Source of the DNA: Gordonibacter faecis
GTDB lineage: Bacteria; Actinomycetota; Coriobacteriia; Coriobacteriales; Eggerthellaceae
Assembly: GCF_030077735.1 (NCBI RefSeq)
Contig: NZ_JASJEU010000024.1
Coordinates: 62,001 to 126,000, forward strand
DNA: 64,000 nucleotides
Direction of reading: 5' to 3'
Below are positions 33,617 to 41,787 of this stretch, in pieces (position 1 is the stretch's first letter; each line of letters starts with the position of its first letter). The notes under the pieces are model-generated. The model saw nothing but the letters and a program-made list of their open reading frames with translations. It was not told the DNA's origin and made no database searches. The translations under genes were made by a program, and so were the position numbers.

Positions 33617-35000
33617 CGCACGCATCCTTGTGCGCGGCCGGCATGAGGCCCGCCTGCTCCAGATCGCGCACGTAGGCCACAAGCGCCTCGGCCCCGCGGG
33701 CGGCGTAGGCGGCGTAGCGGTCGCGCTTGTTGCGCACGCGCTGCGCAAGCGGCGGCATGATGCCGAAATTCACGTGCAGGGGCTGGTAGTCCACCGTTTC
33801 CGGGTTCGTGGCGTAGGACAGCAACGCCCCAAACGCCGTCTCGGTGGGAAGCGGCGGCAACGGCGTGTTGGCGAGCGTTGCAAGCACAGCCAACGCCGCG
33901 TGCAACCCCGAGCGGATGGCCTCGCAATACCCCTCCGTGCCGGAAAGCTGCCCGGCAATGAATACCGGGATGCCAAGGGACGCGGCAGCGGGTGCCGTCA
34001 GGTGCAGGTTACTGTCGAGCAAGCGCGGCGCATCGAGAAACGTGTTGCGATGCATGACACCATAGCGCGCAAATTCAGCCTGTTCAAGCCCCGGTATGAG
34101 GCGAAACACCCGCTTCTGTTCAGGAAAGGTGAGGTTCGTTTGAAAGCCCACCAGGTTATGGCACGATCCGTGCGCATCCTCGGCACGCAGCTGGAGCGCC
34201 GCCCACGGCCGCCGTCCCGTGCGCGGGTCGGTGAGCCCCACGGGCTTCAGCGGGCCGAAACGCGGAGCGTCGTGTCCCTTGCGCGCAATTTCTTCGATAG
34301 GCTGGCACGCCTGGAACAAATCGCGCGTCTCAAAATCGCGTAAAATCACGCGCTCAGCCGCGATAAGTTCCTCGATGAAGTGGTCGTATTCCTCGCGCGT
34401 GAACGGGGCATTCAAGTAGTCGCCCACTTCCGCCCCATCCTCGTAGCGGCTTTGGCGAAAGAGCCGCTCGGTGTCGAGCGAATCGGCCATGACGATGGGT
34501 GCCGCCGCGTCATAGAAGGCAAGATGCTCACCGCCCGCATACGCAGCGAGGTCGGCCGCCAGGGCGTCGGAGGTAAGCGGGCCGGTCGCCACAATGAGGG
34601 CACGCGCACCGCAGGCAGCCTCAGCAAGCGAGGGGGCCTCTTCGCGCACCAGGTTGATGAGAGGGTGCTTCTCAATGCGCGCCGTCACCTCGCGCGCGAA
34701 TGCCGCACGATCTACCGCAAGCGCGCCACCCGCAGGCACAGCGCACTCGCGCGCTACCGCCATGAGATGCGAGCCAAGCGCGTCAAGCTCGGCCTTCAGC
34801 ATGCCGGCCGCGCTCTCGGGCTTCATACTTTTGAGCGAGTTCGAACACACCAGTTCAGCGCACGCATCGGTGGTGTGCACGGGCGTGGGTACCGTCGGGC
34901 GCATTTCCACAAGGCGCACGCGCACCCCGCGATCAGCCACTTGCAGCGCCGCCTCACTCCCCGCAAGCCCAGCGCCCAGTATAGTTACGTAGTCAGTCAT
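33609..35000 (-). CDS. trmFO: Methylenetetrahydrofolate-tRNA (uracil-5-)-methyltransferase TrmFO
   Basis: 463 aa. FAD/NAD(P)H-dependent enzyme forming m5U54 in tRNA with methylene-THF. FAD motif GAGLAGSEAA (9-18), then VEMRP, CAELVCSNSLKS and the C-terminal YQPLHVNFGIMPPL. ATG 35000 begins MTDYVTILGAGLAG. Overlaps the next gene by 8 bases. Confidence 0.96.
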   Translation of the reverse strand: MTDYVTILGAGLAGSEAALQVADRGVRVRLVEMRPTVPTPVHTTDACAELVCSNSLKSMKPESAAGMLKAELDALGSHLMAVARECAVPAGGALAVDRAAFAREVTARIEKHPLINLVREEAPSLAEAACGARALIVATGPLTSDALAADLAAYAGGEHLAFYDAAAPIVMADSLDTERLFRQSRYEDGAEVGDYLNAPFTREEYDHFIEELIAAERVILRDFETRDLFQACQPIEEIARKGHDAPRFGPLKPVGLTDPRTGRRPWAALQLRAEDAHGSCHNLVGFQTNLTFPEQKRVFRLIPGLEQAEFARYGVMHRNTFLDAPRLLDSNLHLTAPAAASLGIPVFIAGQLSGTEGYCEAIRSGLHAALAVLATLANTPLPPLPTETAFGALLSYATNPETVDYQPLHVNFGIMPPLAQRVRNKRDRYAAYAARGAEALVAYVRDLEQAGLMPAAHKDACDD

Positions 35001-35082
35001 GCCCGCAAGGATACCAAACCTCAAGCCCGCACCCTATCCACGACCTCAAAAATCCGCACGAGCAGCGAAGCAATGCAACCAG

Positions 35083-35379
35083 CTATTTCACCGGAACGCT
35101 CAACTCAAACAGAGCCTCAGGGCATACTTCCTGGCCAGCCGGCCATGCGAGCGCCATTCCCCCATCAATGATACGAGCATGCTTAAAGTACCGCTCGTCT
35201 TCCAAAGGGCGATAGGCATCGCCATAGGCAATGAGCGGGGCTGCATCAAAAAGCCGCTGCTCCCCCGTCTCAAATTCAAGCAGAAGCGTAGTGCCGCCTT
35301 TCGGCTCGACGCGCGTCAAATCGGGTTGGGACTTGTTCATACCTACCACTGCCCCATCAACCACTACCGGCTCCCACAT
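35083..35379 (-). CDS. DUF2442 domain protein
   Basis: 98 aa. DUF2442 features: LLLEFETGEQRLFDAAPLI, GDAYRPLEDERYFKHARI and GMALAWPAGQEVCPEALFE. ATG 35379 has GGAGG upstream. It follows a DUF4160 gene by 16 bases, the usual partner arrangement. Such pairs are often listed as toxin-antitoxin-like, but function is unproven. Confidence 0.9.
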   Translation of the reverse strand: MWEPVVVDGAVVGMNKSQPDLTRVEPKGGTTLLLEFETGEQRLFDAAPLIAYGDAYRPLEDERYFKHARIIDGGMALAWPAGQEVCPEALFELSVPVK

Positions 35380-35395
35380 GGCGCACCTCCATCCA

Positions 35396-35662
35396 CTAGC
35401 GCAACGGATCTATTTTGAAAGCGTCCAGCCCCTCAGCTAGCAAGTTCCAATCGGCTTCGAGTTCCTCCCGATGAACAACCACCCATGCGCGGAGCAACGC
35501 GAGTTTTTTAGCGGGAAGATAGCCATCGAGCACGTTTCCGTCAAAGTCGAGTGAGCAACTATACTCCGCATAGCGCGCATGAAGATGCGGCGTATGATGC
35601 TTTCCATACGGCTCATTATACATGATGACCACGATGCCAAAGAAGAGGGATATGGTCGTCAT
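35396..35662 (-). CDS. DUF4160 domain protein
   Basis: 88 aa. DUF4160 features: ISLFFGIVVIMYNEPYGKHHTPHLHARYAEY (conserved HHxPHxH), LPAKKLALLRAWV and the C-terminal KIDPL. ATG 35662 has AAAGGAG at good spacing. The histidine cluster suggests metal or nucleic-acid binding. With DUF2442 it forms a two-gene insert between dprA and trmFO. Confidence 0.9.
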   Translation of the reverse strand: MTTISLFFGIVVIMYNEPYGKHHTPHLHARYAEYSCSLDFDGNVLDGYLPAKKLALLRAWVVVHREELEADWNLLAEGLDAFKIDPLR

Positions 35663-35727
35663 AGCACTCCTTTCCCTACTGGCACTTCACAAGTACTCCG
35701 ATGAAACCCATTGCTGCTTACATTCCC

Positions 35728-36738
35728 TCACCCCACGGGGCCCCAGCGGCCGTCGGGGTAGTGGGTGACCAGGCCGGCGCGTTCGGCTTCGACGAGGTGC
35801 TCCATGAGCCAGACGCGTGGGTCGGCGATAATGCACACGTCGCGGGCGATGCCGAAGAGCTCTTCCATGCCGAGCGGCTCTGCAACAAGCGCGGCGGCAA
35901 GAGGGCCAAGAACTTCTGCAGCGTTGCGGGAAGCGTGGGTAGAACGCGTCGCTGGTGCTGGTGTTGGTGGTGGTGAATTGCCGACGGAAACCCTGGCGCT
36001 TTCGACCACTTCTTCCCCTGCAGAGTTGCTCGCATCCACCGCAGGTGCCTCCCAGCTTTCCTGTTTTAAGCAGCCGAACAGCGAAAACAACGCATCGGCA
36101 AACGTTTCATCGTCGACGATAGGTACGGCTCCCTGGTGCAGAAGCCGGTTCGCGCCGCGCGATGACGGCGAGGTGATGGCACCCGGCACCACCAGTACGT
36201 CGCGACCCGCCGCAAGCGCCTCATCGGCTGTCGAAAACGTACCCGACGGCAGACCAGCCTCCACAATGAGCACCGCCCGCGCTAGCCCGGCGATAAGCCG
36301 GTTGCGGGCGCGAAACATATACGGCCGCGGCGTACGATCCCAGGGATGCTCGGAAACAAGCGCTCCACCACCATCAACAATGCGCTGGAAAAGACTTTCG
36401 TGCTCGGCCGGATACAACTCATCGCAGCCCCCGCCCAAAAACACCACGGTGGGAGCGCCCGCCTCAAGCGCCGCCCGATGTGCAGCAGCATCGCAGCCCC
36501 GCGCGCCACCCGAGATGATAACCACCCCTCGTTCGGCAGCCGCCTGCGCAAAACGGGTCGCACACCCAATGCCGTAGGGCGTGGCCTTGCGCGCGCCCAC
36601 CACGGCAAGTCCCTCCTGCAAAGCAGCCGTATCCCCCACCACATAGAGCCGCTTGGGTGGATCGGGAATACGCGCAAGCGCCGCGGGAAAGCGCGCATCA
36701 TCCCGTGCCAGTTCGCACCGCGGTCCCTTTACAGGCAT
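35728..36738 (-). CDS. dprA: DNA processing protein DprA
   Basis: 336 aa. Rossmann-like DprA core: LAVVGARKATPYG, VVIISGGARGCDAAAHRAAL, FLGGGCDELYPAEH, SEHPWDRTPRPYMFRARNRLIAGLA and GTFSTADEALAAGRDVLVVPG. A Ser/Pro/Ala linker leads to a C-terminal winged helix (MEHLVEAERAGLVTHYPDGRW). It loads RecA on incoming single-stranded DNA in transformation. Overlaps comM by 10 bases. Confidence 0.95.
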   Translation of the reverse strand: MPVKGPRCELARDDARFPAALARIPDPPKRLYVVGDTAALQEGLAVVGARKATPYGIGCATRFAQAAAERGVVIISGGARGCDAAAHRAALEAGAPTVVFLGGGCDELYPAEHESLFQRIVDGGGALVSEHPWDRTPRPYMFRARNRLIAGLARAVLIVEAGLPSGTFSTADEALAAGRDVLVVPGAITSPSSRGANRLLHQGAVPIVDDETFADALFSLFGCLKQESWEAPAVDASNSAGEEVVESARVSVGNSPPPTPAPATRSTHASRNAAEVLGPLAAALVAEPLGMEELFGIARDVCIIADPRVWLMEHLVEAERAGLVTHYPDGRWGPVG

Positions 36739-38234
36739 GCTCCCACCCCCTCGCGCAAACGGAAAGCAAGTGCCTCACACAGATGACTCTTGGTTACCGC
36801 CGCCGCTTCCTCCATGTCGGCTATCGTGCGTGCCACGGCGAGCGTGCGCATAATGGCACGCCCACTCATGCTGGCCGCGCGCGCAGCATCCTCGTAAAAC
36901 GCCCGATCCTCGTCGGTGAGCGCACACGCCTTTATGAGCGAAGCCGCCGTGTCATGTCGCTTCGCATTGCCACCCTCGCGCGCTGTGCGCCACGACGAGT
37001 AGGCGCGCGCCTTTAACACGCCTTCGCGCAACTCGTCTGACGAGGAACCACCGCCGGAAGACAGCACCTCACCAGGGGCAATGCGACACACGTCAATATG
37101 TACGTCGATGCGATCCATCAGCGGCCCACCGATGCGGTTCTGATAAGCGCGAATCTGCGCCACGGTACACGAACAGGCATGTTCTTCGTCACCGCTATAG
37201 CCACACGGACACGGGTTCGAAGCCGCCACCAGCATAAAGCGTGCCGGAAAAGACACCGACCCATCTGCGCGGGTCACCGTGACACGCCCCGACTCCACCG
37301 GCTGGCGAATACCCTGCAGCACCGAAGGTTTAAACTCCGCCAGTTCATCGAGAAAGAGCACCCCCGCATGCGCAAGCGATATCTCACCCGGCCGCGGCGG
37401 CGAGCCACCGCCCACCAGCCCCGCCAGCGACGCGGAATGATGCGGGCTGCGAAACGGCCGCAACCCACCCAACACGCCCGATACTTCCTCACCCGCCACC
37501 GAGCACACGAGCGCCGACTCAAGCATTTCCTGCTCGGTCAAGGGTGGCAGAATGGAAGGCAATCGCGAGGCGAGCATGGTTTTGCCCGAGCCGGGTGGAC
37601 CCATCATAAGCACACCATGCCCACCCGCTGCCGCTATCTGTAGCGCCCGTTTCGCCATATCATGGCCAGCGACATCACGGAAATCAGGTGCGTTGCGCAC
37701 CCGCGAGAAGTGCGGTGCCTTTAGATCGACGAAGTCCCCCGTACGGAAGGTGGATAAGGTGCGCGCGCCGCGCTGCACCAACCCCTCTATGGCCACCAGC
37801 CGCTCGGGCGCGTCGGCGCACACAAGGTCTAACCCCTGATCACGCGCCGCCAACGCGTAGGCCATAAGTCCATCGACGGGACGCACCGCCCCCTCAAGCG
37901 ACAACTCACCCACCAGAAGTGCCCCCTCGCAGACGCGCGGGTCAATCTGCCCCGTCGCCGCAAGCAGTCCTACTGCAATAGGCAGATCAAAACCCGAGCC
38001 GGTCTTGCGCAGCGCCGCCGGTGCCAGGTTCACCACCACGCGATCGTTAGACATGGAAAAGCCACTCGCGCGCACGGCCGCGCGCACGCGTTCGCGCGCC
38101 TCCTGCACCGCCGCATCAGCCATGCCAACAATGCAAAACGCCGGCATACCGCTGCTCACCACCACCTCAACATCCACCGGCACAGCCTCGACGCCCCGCA
38201 GTGTGGCACCCCGCACCGCGCACCTTCCCTGCAT
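36729..38234 (-). CDS. comM: ComM/YifB-like Mg-chelatase-type AAA+ helicase
   Basis: 501 aa. N-terminal Lon-protease-like fold (GMPAFCIVGMADAAVQEARERVRAA), Walker A MMGPPGSGKTMLASRLP, Walker B GVLFLDELAEF, zinc Cys CPCGYSGD/HACSC and the C-terminal RAIMRTLAVARTIADM sensor. In naturally transformable bacteria ComM extends D-loops during recombination. ATG 38234 matches the family N-terminus; the upstream GTG (38243) overlapping the yraN stop is an alternative. Confidence 0.94.
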   Translation of the reverse strand: MQGRCAVRGATLRGVEAVPVDVEVVVSSGMPAFCIVGMADAAVQEARERVRAAVRASGFSMSNDRVVVNLAPAALRKTGSGFDLPIAVGLLAATGQIDPRVCEGALLVGELSLEGAVRPVDGLMAYALAARDQGLDLVCADAPERLVAIEGLVQRGARTLSTFRTGDFVDLKAPHFSRVRNAPDFRDVAGHDMAKRALQIAAAGGHGVLMMGPPGSGKTMLASRLPSILPPLTEQEMLESALVCSVAGEEVSGVLGGLRPFRSPHHSASLAGLVGGGSPPRPGEISLAHAGVLFLDELAEFKPSVLQGIRQPVESGRVTVTRADGSVSFPARFMLVAASNPCPCGYSGDEEHACSCTVAQIRAYQNRIGGPLMDRIDVHIDVCRIAPGEVLSSGGGSSSDELREGVLKARAYSSWRTAREGGNAKRHDTAASLIKACALTDEDRAFYEDAARAASMSGRAIMRTLAVARTIADMEEAAAVTKSHLCEALAFRLREGVGACL

Positions 38235-38239
38235 GCTGC

Positions 38240-38740
38240 TCACCCGGCCATAAACGCGTTGATGTAGTGATGCATGAGCACCCGATCGGGCGCTATCACC
38301 AATAGCGACACCACATCGAAGCGCACCGACACATCGGGCACCTCGTAGTTTTTGACGTAGAGTGACGCGATGCGCCCATAGCGTTTACGCTTGGCCTCAT
38401 CAACCGCCTCGGCGGGAAGGCCCTTTTCCGTGCTTGACCGGGTTTTCACCTCAACAAACACCAGCACGTCGCCGTCGCGCGCAATGATGTCCGCCTCGCC
38501 CGCCGCGCACTCCCAATTGCGCTCGAGTATTTCGTAGCCGCGTCTGTCCAAAAAGCGCGCGGCGGCGTTTTCTCCACGTCGTCCCAGTTCGGTGTTGTGT
38601 TTGCCGCGCGAACCGCCGCTTTTGGGGCGCTTGCGCGAAGAACAAGACTTCGCGGCGCCCGCTTCCGCCGCGTTCTCAGCCGCCACCTGGTCAACATCAT
38701 CCGGTCGCGGTTTCGCAACCGTGGCACTTGCTCTACTCAT
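38240..38740 (-). CDS. yraN: UPF0102/YraN family nuclease-like protein
   Basis: 166 aa. The YraN domain starts near residue 48 (NTELGRRGENAAARFLDRRGYEILERNW) with the PD-(D/E)XK-like GEADIIARDGDVLVFVEVKTR. The first ~45 residues are an extra charged, low-complexity extension, so the true start may be internal. A 9-bp hairpin ends 2 bases before the ATG. Located with comM and dprA as in many bacteria. Confidence 0.88.
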   Translation of the reverse strand: MSRASATVAKPRPDDVDQVAAENAAEAGAAKSCSSRKRPKSGGSRGKHNTELGRRGENAAARFLDRRGYEILERNWECAAGEADIIARDGDVLVFVEVKTRSSTEKGLPAEAVDEAKRKRYGRIASLYVKNYEVPDVSVRFDVVSLLVIAPDRVLMHHYINAFMAG

Positions 38741-38742
38741 AG

Positions 38743-38769
38743 GATGACCCCTTTCTCTTCGGGGTCATC
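38743..38769 (-). promoter_or_regulatory. Hairpin immediately upstream of yraN start
   Basis: GATGACCCC (38743-38751) / GGGGTCATC (38761-38769), 9-nt loop. On the minus strand the loop and 3' arm carry GAAGAGAAAGGGG, the only ribosome-binding-like sequence before ATG 38740. It could mask translation initiation or simply end upstream transcription. Confidence 0.5.
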
Positions 38770-38985
38770 GTAGAGCCGCAACCTTACCAATTCGCCGTCA
38801 GGGCACCCCTCACGCCGCCGTGAGAATCATGACCAAGAGCCGGCGTACAAGCCGTACTCACTGCGACAAAACTACGGCGCATATCAAACGCGTTTCAAGC
38901 GCGCCTACGCCGCAAACGCGGCACAAGTACGGCGCATTTCCAACGCCATTGAAGCACGCGAGTATTGACCTGGCATTTCAGAAAG

Positions 38986-39016
38986 AAGAAGAAAAAGCGA
39001 GGCCCCGGAACCTCGC
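38986..39016 (-). terminator. Rho-independent terminator of rnhB
   Basis: On the minus strand GCGAGG-TTCCGGGG-CCTCGC is followed by a long T-rich run (TTTTTCTTCTTCTTTC), 17 bp after the rnhB stop. Confidence 0.8.
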
Positions 39017-39032
39017 GGTGGAAAACCGGGAA

Positions 39033-39851
39033 TTAGAACAGAGATTGCTGGGTAAACGCAGTGCAAAACGACACGCGATGGATGGGCGTGAGCCCGTAGC
39101 GCTTGATGGCCTCAATGTGCGCAGGACTCGCATAGCCCTTGCAGGATTCGAAATGATACTCGGGATATTCCTCGGCATAACGACACATAAGCGCATCGCG
39201 CTCGACCTTCGCCACAATGGACGCGGCGGCCACCGAGGCGCACAAGGTGTCCCCCTTCACCACGTTCACTTCGCGCGCATCCATGCGCAGAGGGTTGCCG
39301 TCCAGAAGCACAACGTCCGGATGCACGCCCGCCTCTTCCACATGCGCCACCGCGCGACGAAAGGCGCACACGAGCGACGCGGTCATGCCCGCCGCGTCGA
39401 TATCGCAGGCTTCGATGTACTCAACTGTCCAGGTCATGGCCACCTGTTTGACAACTCCCGCAATGCGCTCGCGCGCTTCGGGCGTGAGCTGCTTGGAATC
39501 GTTCAGGCCCTCAACAATGGGATCTTCGGGCAACACGACGGCACCCACCGCAAGCGGCCCTGCGAGCGGGCCCCGCCCCACCTCGTCGAGTCCCACAATA
39601 ACCGTGCCGCCGCGTTCGGCCGCGAGCGCTCGCTCATACGCATACAGGGAAGCAAGTCGCTCGCGCTCGGCGCGCACCGCCGCCAACCGCCGCCGCGCCG
39701 CCTCAACCGCTTCGCGTACCCCCTTGCGCGTATCCGCCACCAGCGCGCGCTCCAGCACGGCGAACTCCTTCTCGTCCGCCTCATGCAGTCGGCCCTTAAT
39801 CTCAGCAACCGTCAACCCCACGCGCCCGCCATTCCCTCTCACAAAGCGCAC
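39033..39851 (-). CDS. rnhB: Ribonuclease HII
   Basis: 272 aa. Removes RNA from RNA-DNA hybrids and misincorporated ribonucleotides. The catalytic acidic residues are visible in VGLDEVGRGPLAG (D89, E90), DGNPLR and VAAASIVAKVERD. An N-terminal helical extension of about 80 residues (Arg/Glu/Ala-rich) precedes the core, as in longer RNases HII. Start codon uncertain: GTG 39851 or a later GTG/TTG. Confidence 0.94.
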   Translation of the reverse strand: MRFVRGNGGRVGLTVAEIKGRLHEADEKEFAVLERALVADTRKGVREAVEAARRRLAAVRAERERLASLYAYERALAAERGGTVIVGLDEVGRGPLAGPLAVGAVVLPEDPIVEGLNDSKQLTPEARERIAGVVKQVAMTWTVEYIEACDIDAAGMTASLVCAFRRAVAHVEEAGVHPDVVLLDGNPLRMDAREVNVVKGDTLCASVAAASIVAKVERDALMCRYAEEYPEYHFESCKGYASPAHIEAIKRYGLTPIHRVSFCTAFTQQSLF

Positions 39852-39936
39852 CGCCCCAGCGCCGCGCCTTCGAATTCTCGTCTCACGCCCATAATAACAA
39901 ACCCCTCGCGCAATTCGCGCGGAGCGCGAAAGCAGT

Positions 39937-40106
39937 CGCCCAGGTTGGCGTAGTAAGACAGCGAGAAGCCCCCTCGTATCGATAATCGGCCCGTTTCGCG
40001 GCTGAGCGTACTTCGGTACGCGAAGGCAAGCGAGAAAGGGCCGAGGATCGGTACGAGGGGGCTTCGCAGCGTCGAGAAGTTCCGGCGGCCGTCAGGCCGA
40101 CGGAAC
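39937..40106 (-). repeat. 170-bp composite hairpin element, copy 2 (after rplS)
   Basis: Same layout and length as 10288-10457. A hairpin abuts the rplS stop (40106-40095 / 40090-40079, one mismatch). Then come GACGCTGC (40073-40066), a 19-bp stem (39965-39983 with 40047-40065, one G-U) of quite different sequence, an inner TCGGCCC/GGGCCGA stem, an apical GCGTAC-TTCG-GTACGC hairpin (40006-40021) and the shared 29-nt block (39937-39965). Confidence 0.75.
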
Positions 40107-40453
40107 TACCTAAAGGACTTCTCTTTGATCTTGGCAGCCTTGCCCACTTTGTCGCGCAGGTAGTAGAGCTTGGCGCGACGCACATCGCCCTGACGGACGA
40201 CTTCAATCTTCTCGATCTTCGGGGAGTGCACGGGGAACGTACGCTCCACACCAATGGAGAAGCTGATCTTGCGAACCGTAAACGTTTCGCGGCTCGAGGC
40301 GCCATGACGGCGGATGACGTCGCCCTGGAACACCTGGACGCGCTCGCGGTTGCCCTCGACGATGCGGTAGTGGACCTTCACGTTGTCGCCCACGTGGAAC
40401 TCGGGAAGGTCCTGCCTGATCTGCTGCTGTTCGATAGCGCGAATGATGTCCAT
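40106..40453 (-). CDS. rplS: 50S ribosomal protein L19
   Basis: 115 aa, normal size. Characteristic PEFHVGDNVKVHYRIVEGNRERVQVFQGDVI, RKISFSIGVERTFPVHSPKIEKIEVVR and RRAKLYYLRDKVGKAAKIKE. It sits at the interface of the ribosomal subunits. Own promoter upstream; 3' end carries the composite hairpin element. Confidence 0.98.
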   Translation of the reverse strand: MDIIRAIEQQQIRQDLPEFHVGDNVKVHYRIVEGNRERVQVFQGDVIRRHGASSRETFTVRKISFSIGVERTFPVHSPKIEKIEVVRQGDVRRAKLYYLRDKVGKAAKIKEKSFR

Positions 40454-40519
40454 GTTCGTTATCCTTCTATGTGTTCAAAATGAATCTCGTGCGTGTTCTG
40501 TGGAAAGACACAATTGGAC

Positions 40520-40548
40520 AGTATACTGCCCCAGCCCTTCTCACGCAA
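40520..40548 (-). promoter_or_regulatory. Putative rplS promoter
   Basis: Minus-strand -35 TTGCGT (40548-40543), 17-bp spacer, -10 TATACT (40525-40520), about 65 bp before the rplS ATG. Confidence 0.7.
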
Positions 40549-40666
40549 GGAAAAACCGCATCACTTCCTGCATTTTTTCCCGTATTGCCCACCTCTCCAC
40601 GCAAAGCGCAGAAAACAACAAGCCTTTCGCTCATCCCTCACCGGCCCGCGTCGCGTCCCGCGGCAC

Positions 40667-41002
40667 TCAGATAAGCGTCAGCAGCGCGTAGGCAACCACG
40701 CCGGACACGGCACACCACAGAAGCGACTTCGTCTTCCACGCCACCAGCGCCACCACGCCCGCCGCCACCAACGGTGCTGCCGCAGGCCACACACCCGCGT
40801 CAAACATGCCAGGCGTGAGCAGATCGTTTGCCACCAACGCCGCGAAGGCAGCGGGCGGAATGAACCCGAGCGCACGCTCCACGCTGGCGGGGAGGTTCTT
40901 CCCCTTAAGCGCGAACAACGGCACCGTGCGACATATGAGCATGGTCACAGCGCAACACGCGAACACGATGAGGAAGTCTCCCCGGCTCATCGGCTCCATC
41001 AT
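40667..41002 (-). CDS. azlD: Branched-chain amino acid exporter small subunit AzlD
   Basis: 111 aa with four membrane segments. AzlD features: ICRTVPLFALKGKNLPASVERALGFIPPAAFAALVANDLL. Partner of AzlC in branched-chain amino acid efflux. ATG 41002 overlaps the azlC stop (ATGA). The frame upstream of it is the azlC antiparallel shadow and was not used. Confidence 0.93.
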   Translation of the reverse strand: MMEPMSRGDFLIVFACCAVTMLICRTVPLFALKGKNLPASVERALGFIPPAAFAALVANDLLTPGMFDAGVWPAAAPLVAAGVVALVAWKTKSLLWCAVSGVVAYALLTLI

Positions 41003-41685
41003 CCGCGCCTCCTTGCCCATGAAAACGCAAGCGCCGCAGCCACACCAGCCACCGCTCCCACCAAAATGGCCGGGCCCGAAAGGCCCACCGCCTTGCACAC
41101 GAACACGCCCACCATGGCCACCACCGCCGCAAGTACGTTAGCCGCCGAGGGCTTCTGCGTAACCAGCAAGCAGATGAAGATGGACGTCATCGCAAACGAC
41201 GCAATGGCAAGCGGAATACCCACGGCGTTGCCCACCAGCACGCCCACCACGTTCGAAAGCGCCCAGGAGCTCTGCGACAGCAGGTTCACCAGGGTGGCGC
41301 GGCCCACCGACCACTCCCCCTCAGCAAACTTCGACACGTTCACGCCGTAGCTCTCGTCGGTCACCGTGGCCGCGAACAGAAACGCCAGGCGCTTGCGCAC
41401 GCCCTTGCACGCGGGCGCGAACGCCGCCGAGTACAGCATCTGGCGCGTGTTCACCAGCGACACGCTGGCAATAATGGAGGCCACCGGCGAGCCTGCCAGC
41501 CACATATTCGGAATCATGAACTGCCCTGCACCGGAGTAGAACAGGGCCGACAGCAGGAACACCTGCAGCGCGTTCAGGCCGATGGAGGCGCACAAAATAC
41601 CGCAGGGTATGCCAATGGCGACGTAGCCCAACATGATGGGCAGCGCCGCCTGAAACGATTGTCTGATGTGATCCCCGGAAAGCAT
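40999..41685 (-). CDS. azlC: Branched-chain amino acid exporter large subunit AzlC
   Basis: 228 aa. AzlC features: FQAALPIMLGYVAIGIPCGILCASIGLNALQ, SALFYSGAGQFMIPNM and the conserved VNTRQMLYSAAFAP. About five membrane segments. ATG 41685 lies only about 10 bases after the -10 box, so the transcript may be leaderless or nearly so. Confidence 0.94.
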   Translation of the reverse strand: MLSGDHIRQSFQAALPIMLGYVAIGIPCGILCASIGLNALQVFLLSALFYSGAGQFMIPNMWLAGSPVASIIASVSLVNTRQMLYSAAFAPACKGVRKRLAFLFAATVTDESYGVNVSKFAEGEWSVGRATLVNLLSQSSWALSNVVGVLVGNAVGIPLAIASFAMTSIFICLLVTQKPSAANVLAAVVAMVGVFVCKAVGLSGPAILVGAVAGVAAALAFSWARRRG

Positions 41686-41694
41686 AGCTTACCG

Positions 41695-41722
41695 ATTATA
41701 CAAGTTTTGCGAACGTGCGCAA
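41695..41722 (-). promoter_or_regulatory. azlC promoter with overlapping palindrome
   Basis: Minus-strand -10 TATAAT (41700-41695) and -35 TTGCGC (41722-41717), 16-bp spacer. The -35 lies in the near-perfect palindrome TTGCGAACGTGCGCAA (41707-41722, 14 of 16 symmetric), a plausible repressor site. Confidence 0.6.
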
Positions 41723-41787
41723 CGACCTTCTGCCCGCGGGCGCGCACCGCAGGCGCGCCACGCAAGGCCGCCCGCGCCCCTACCTAT

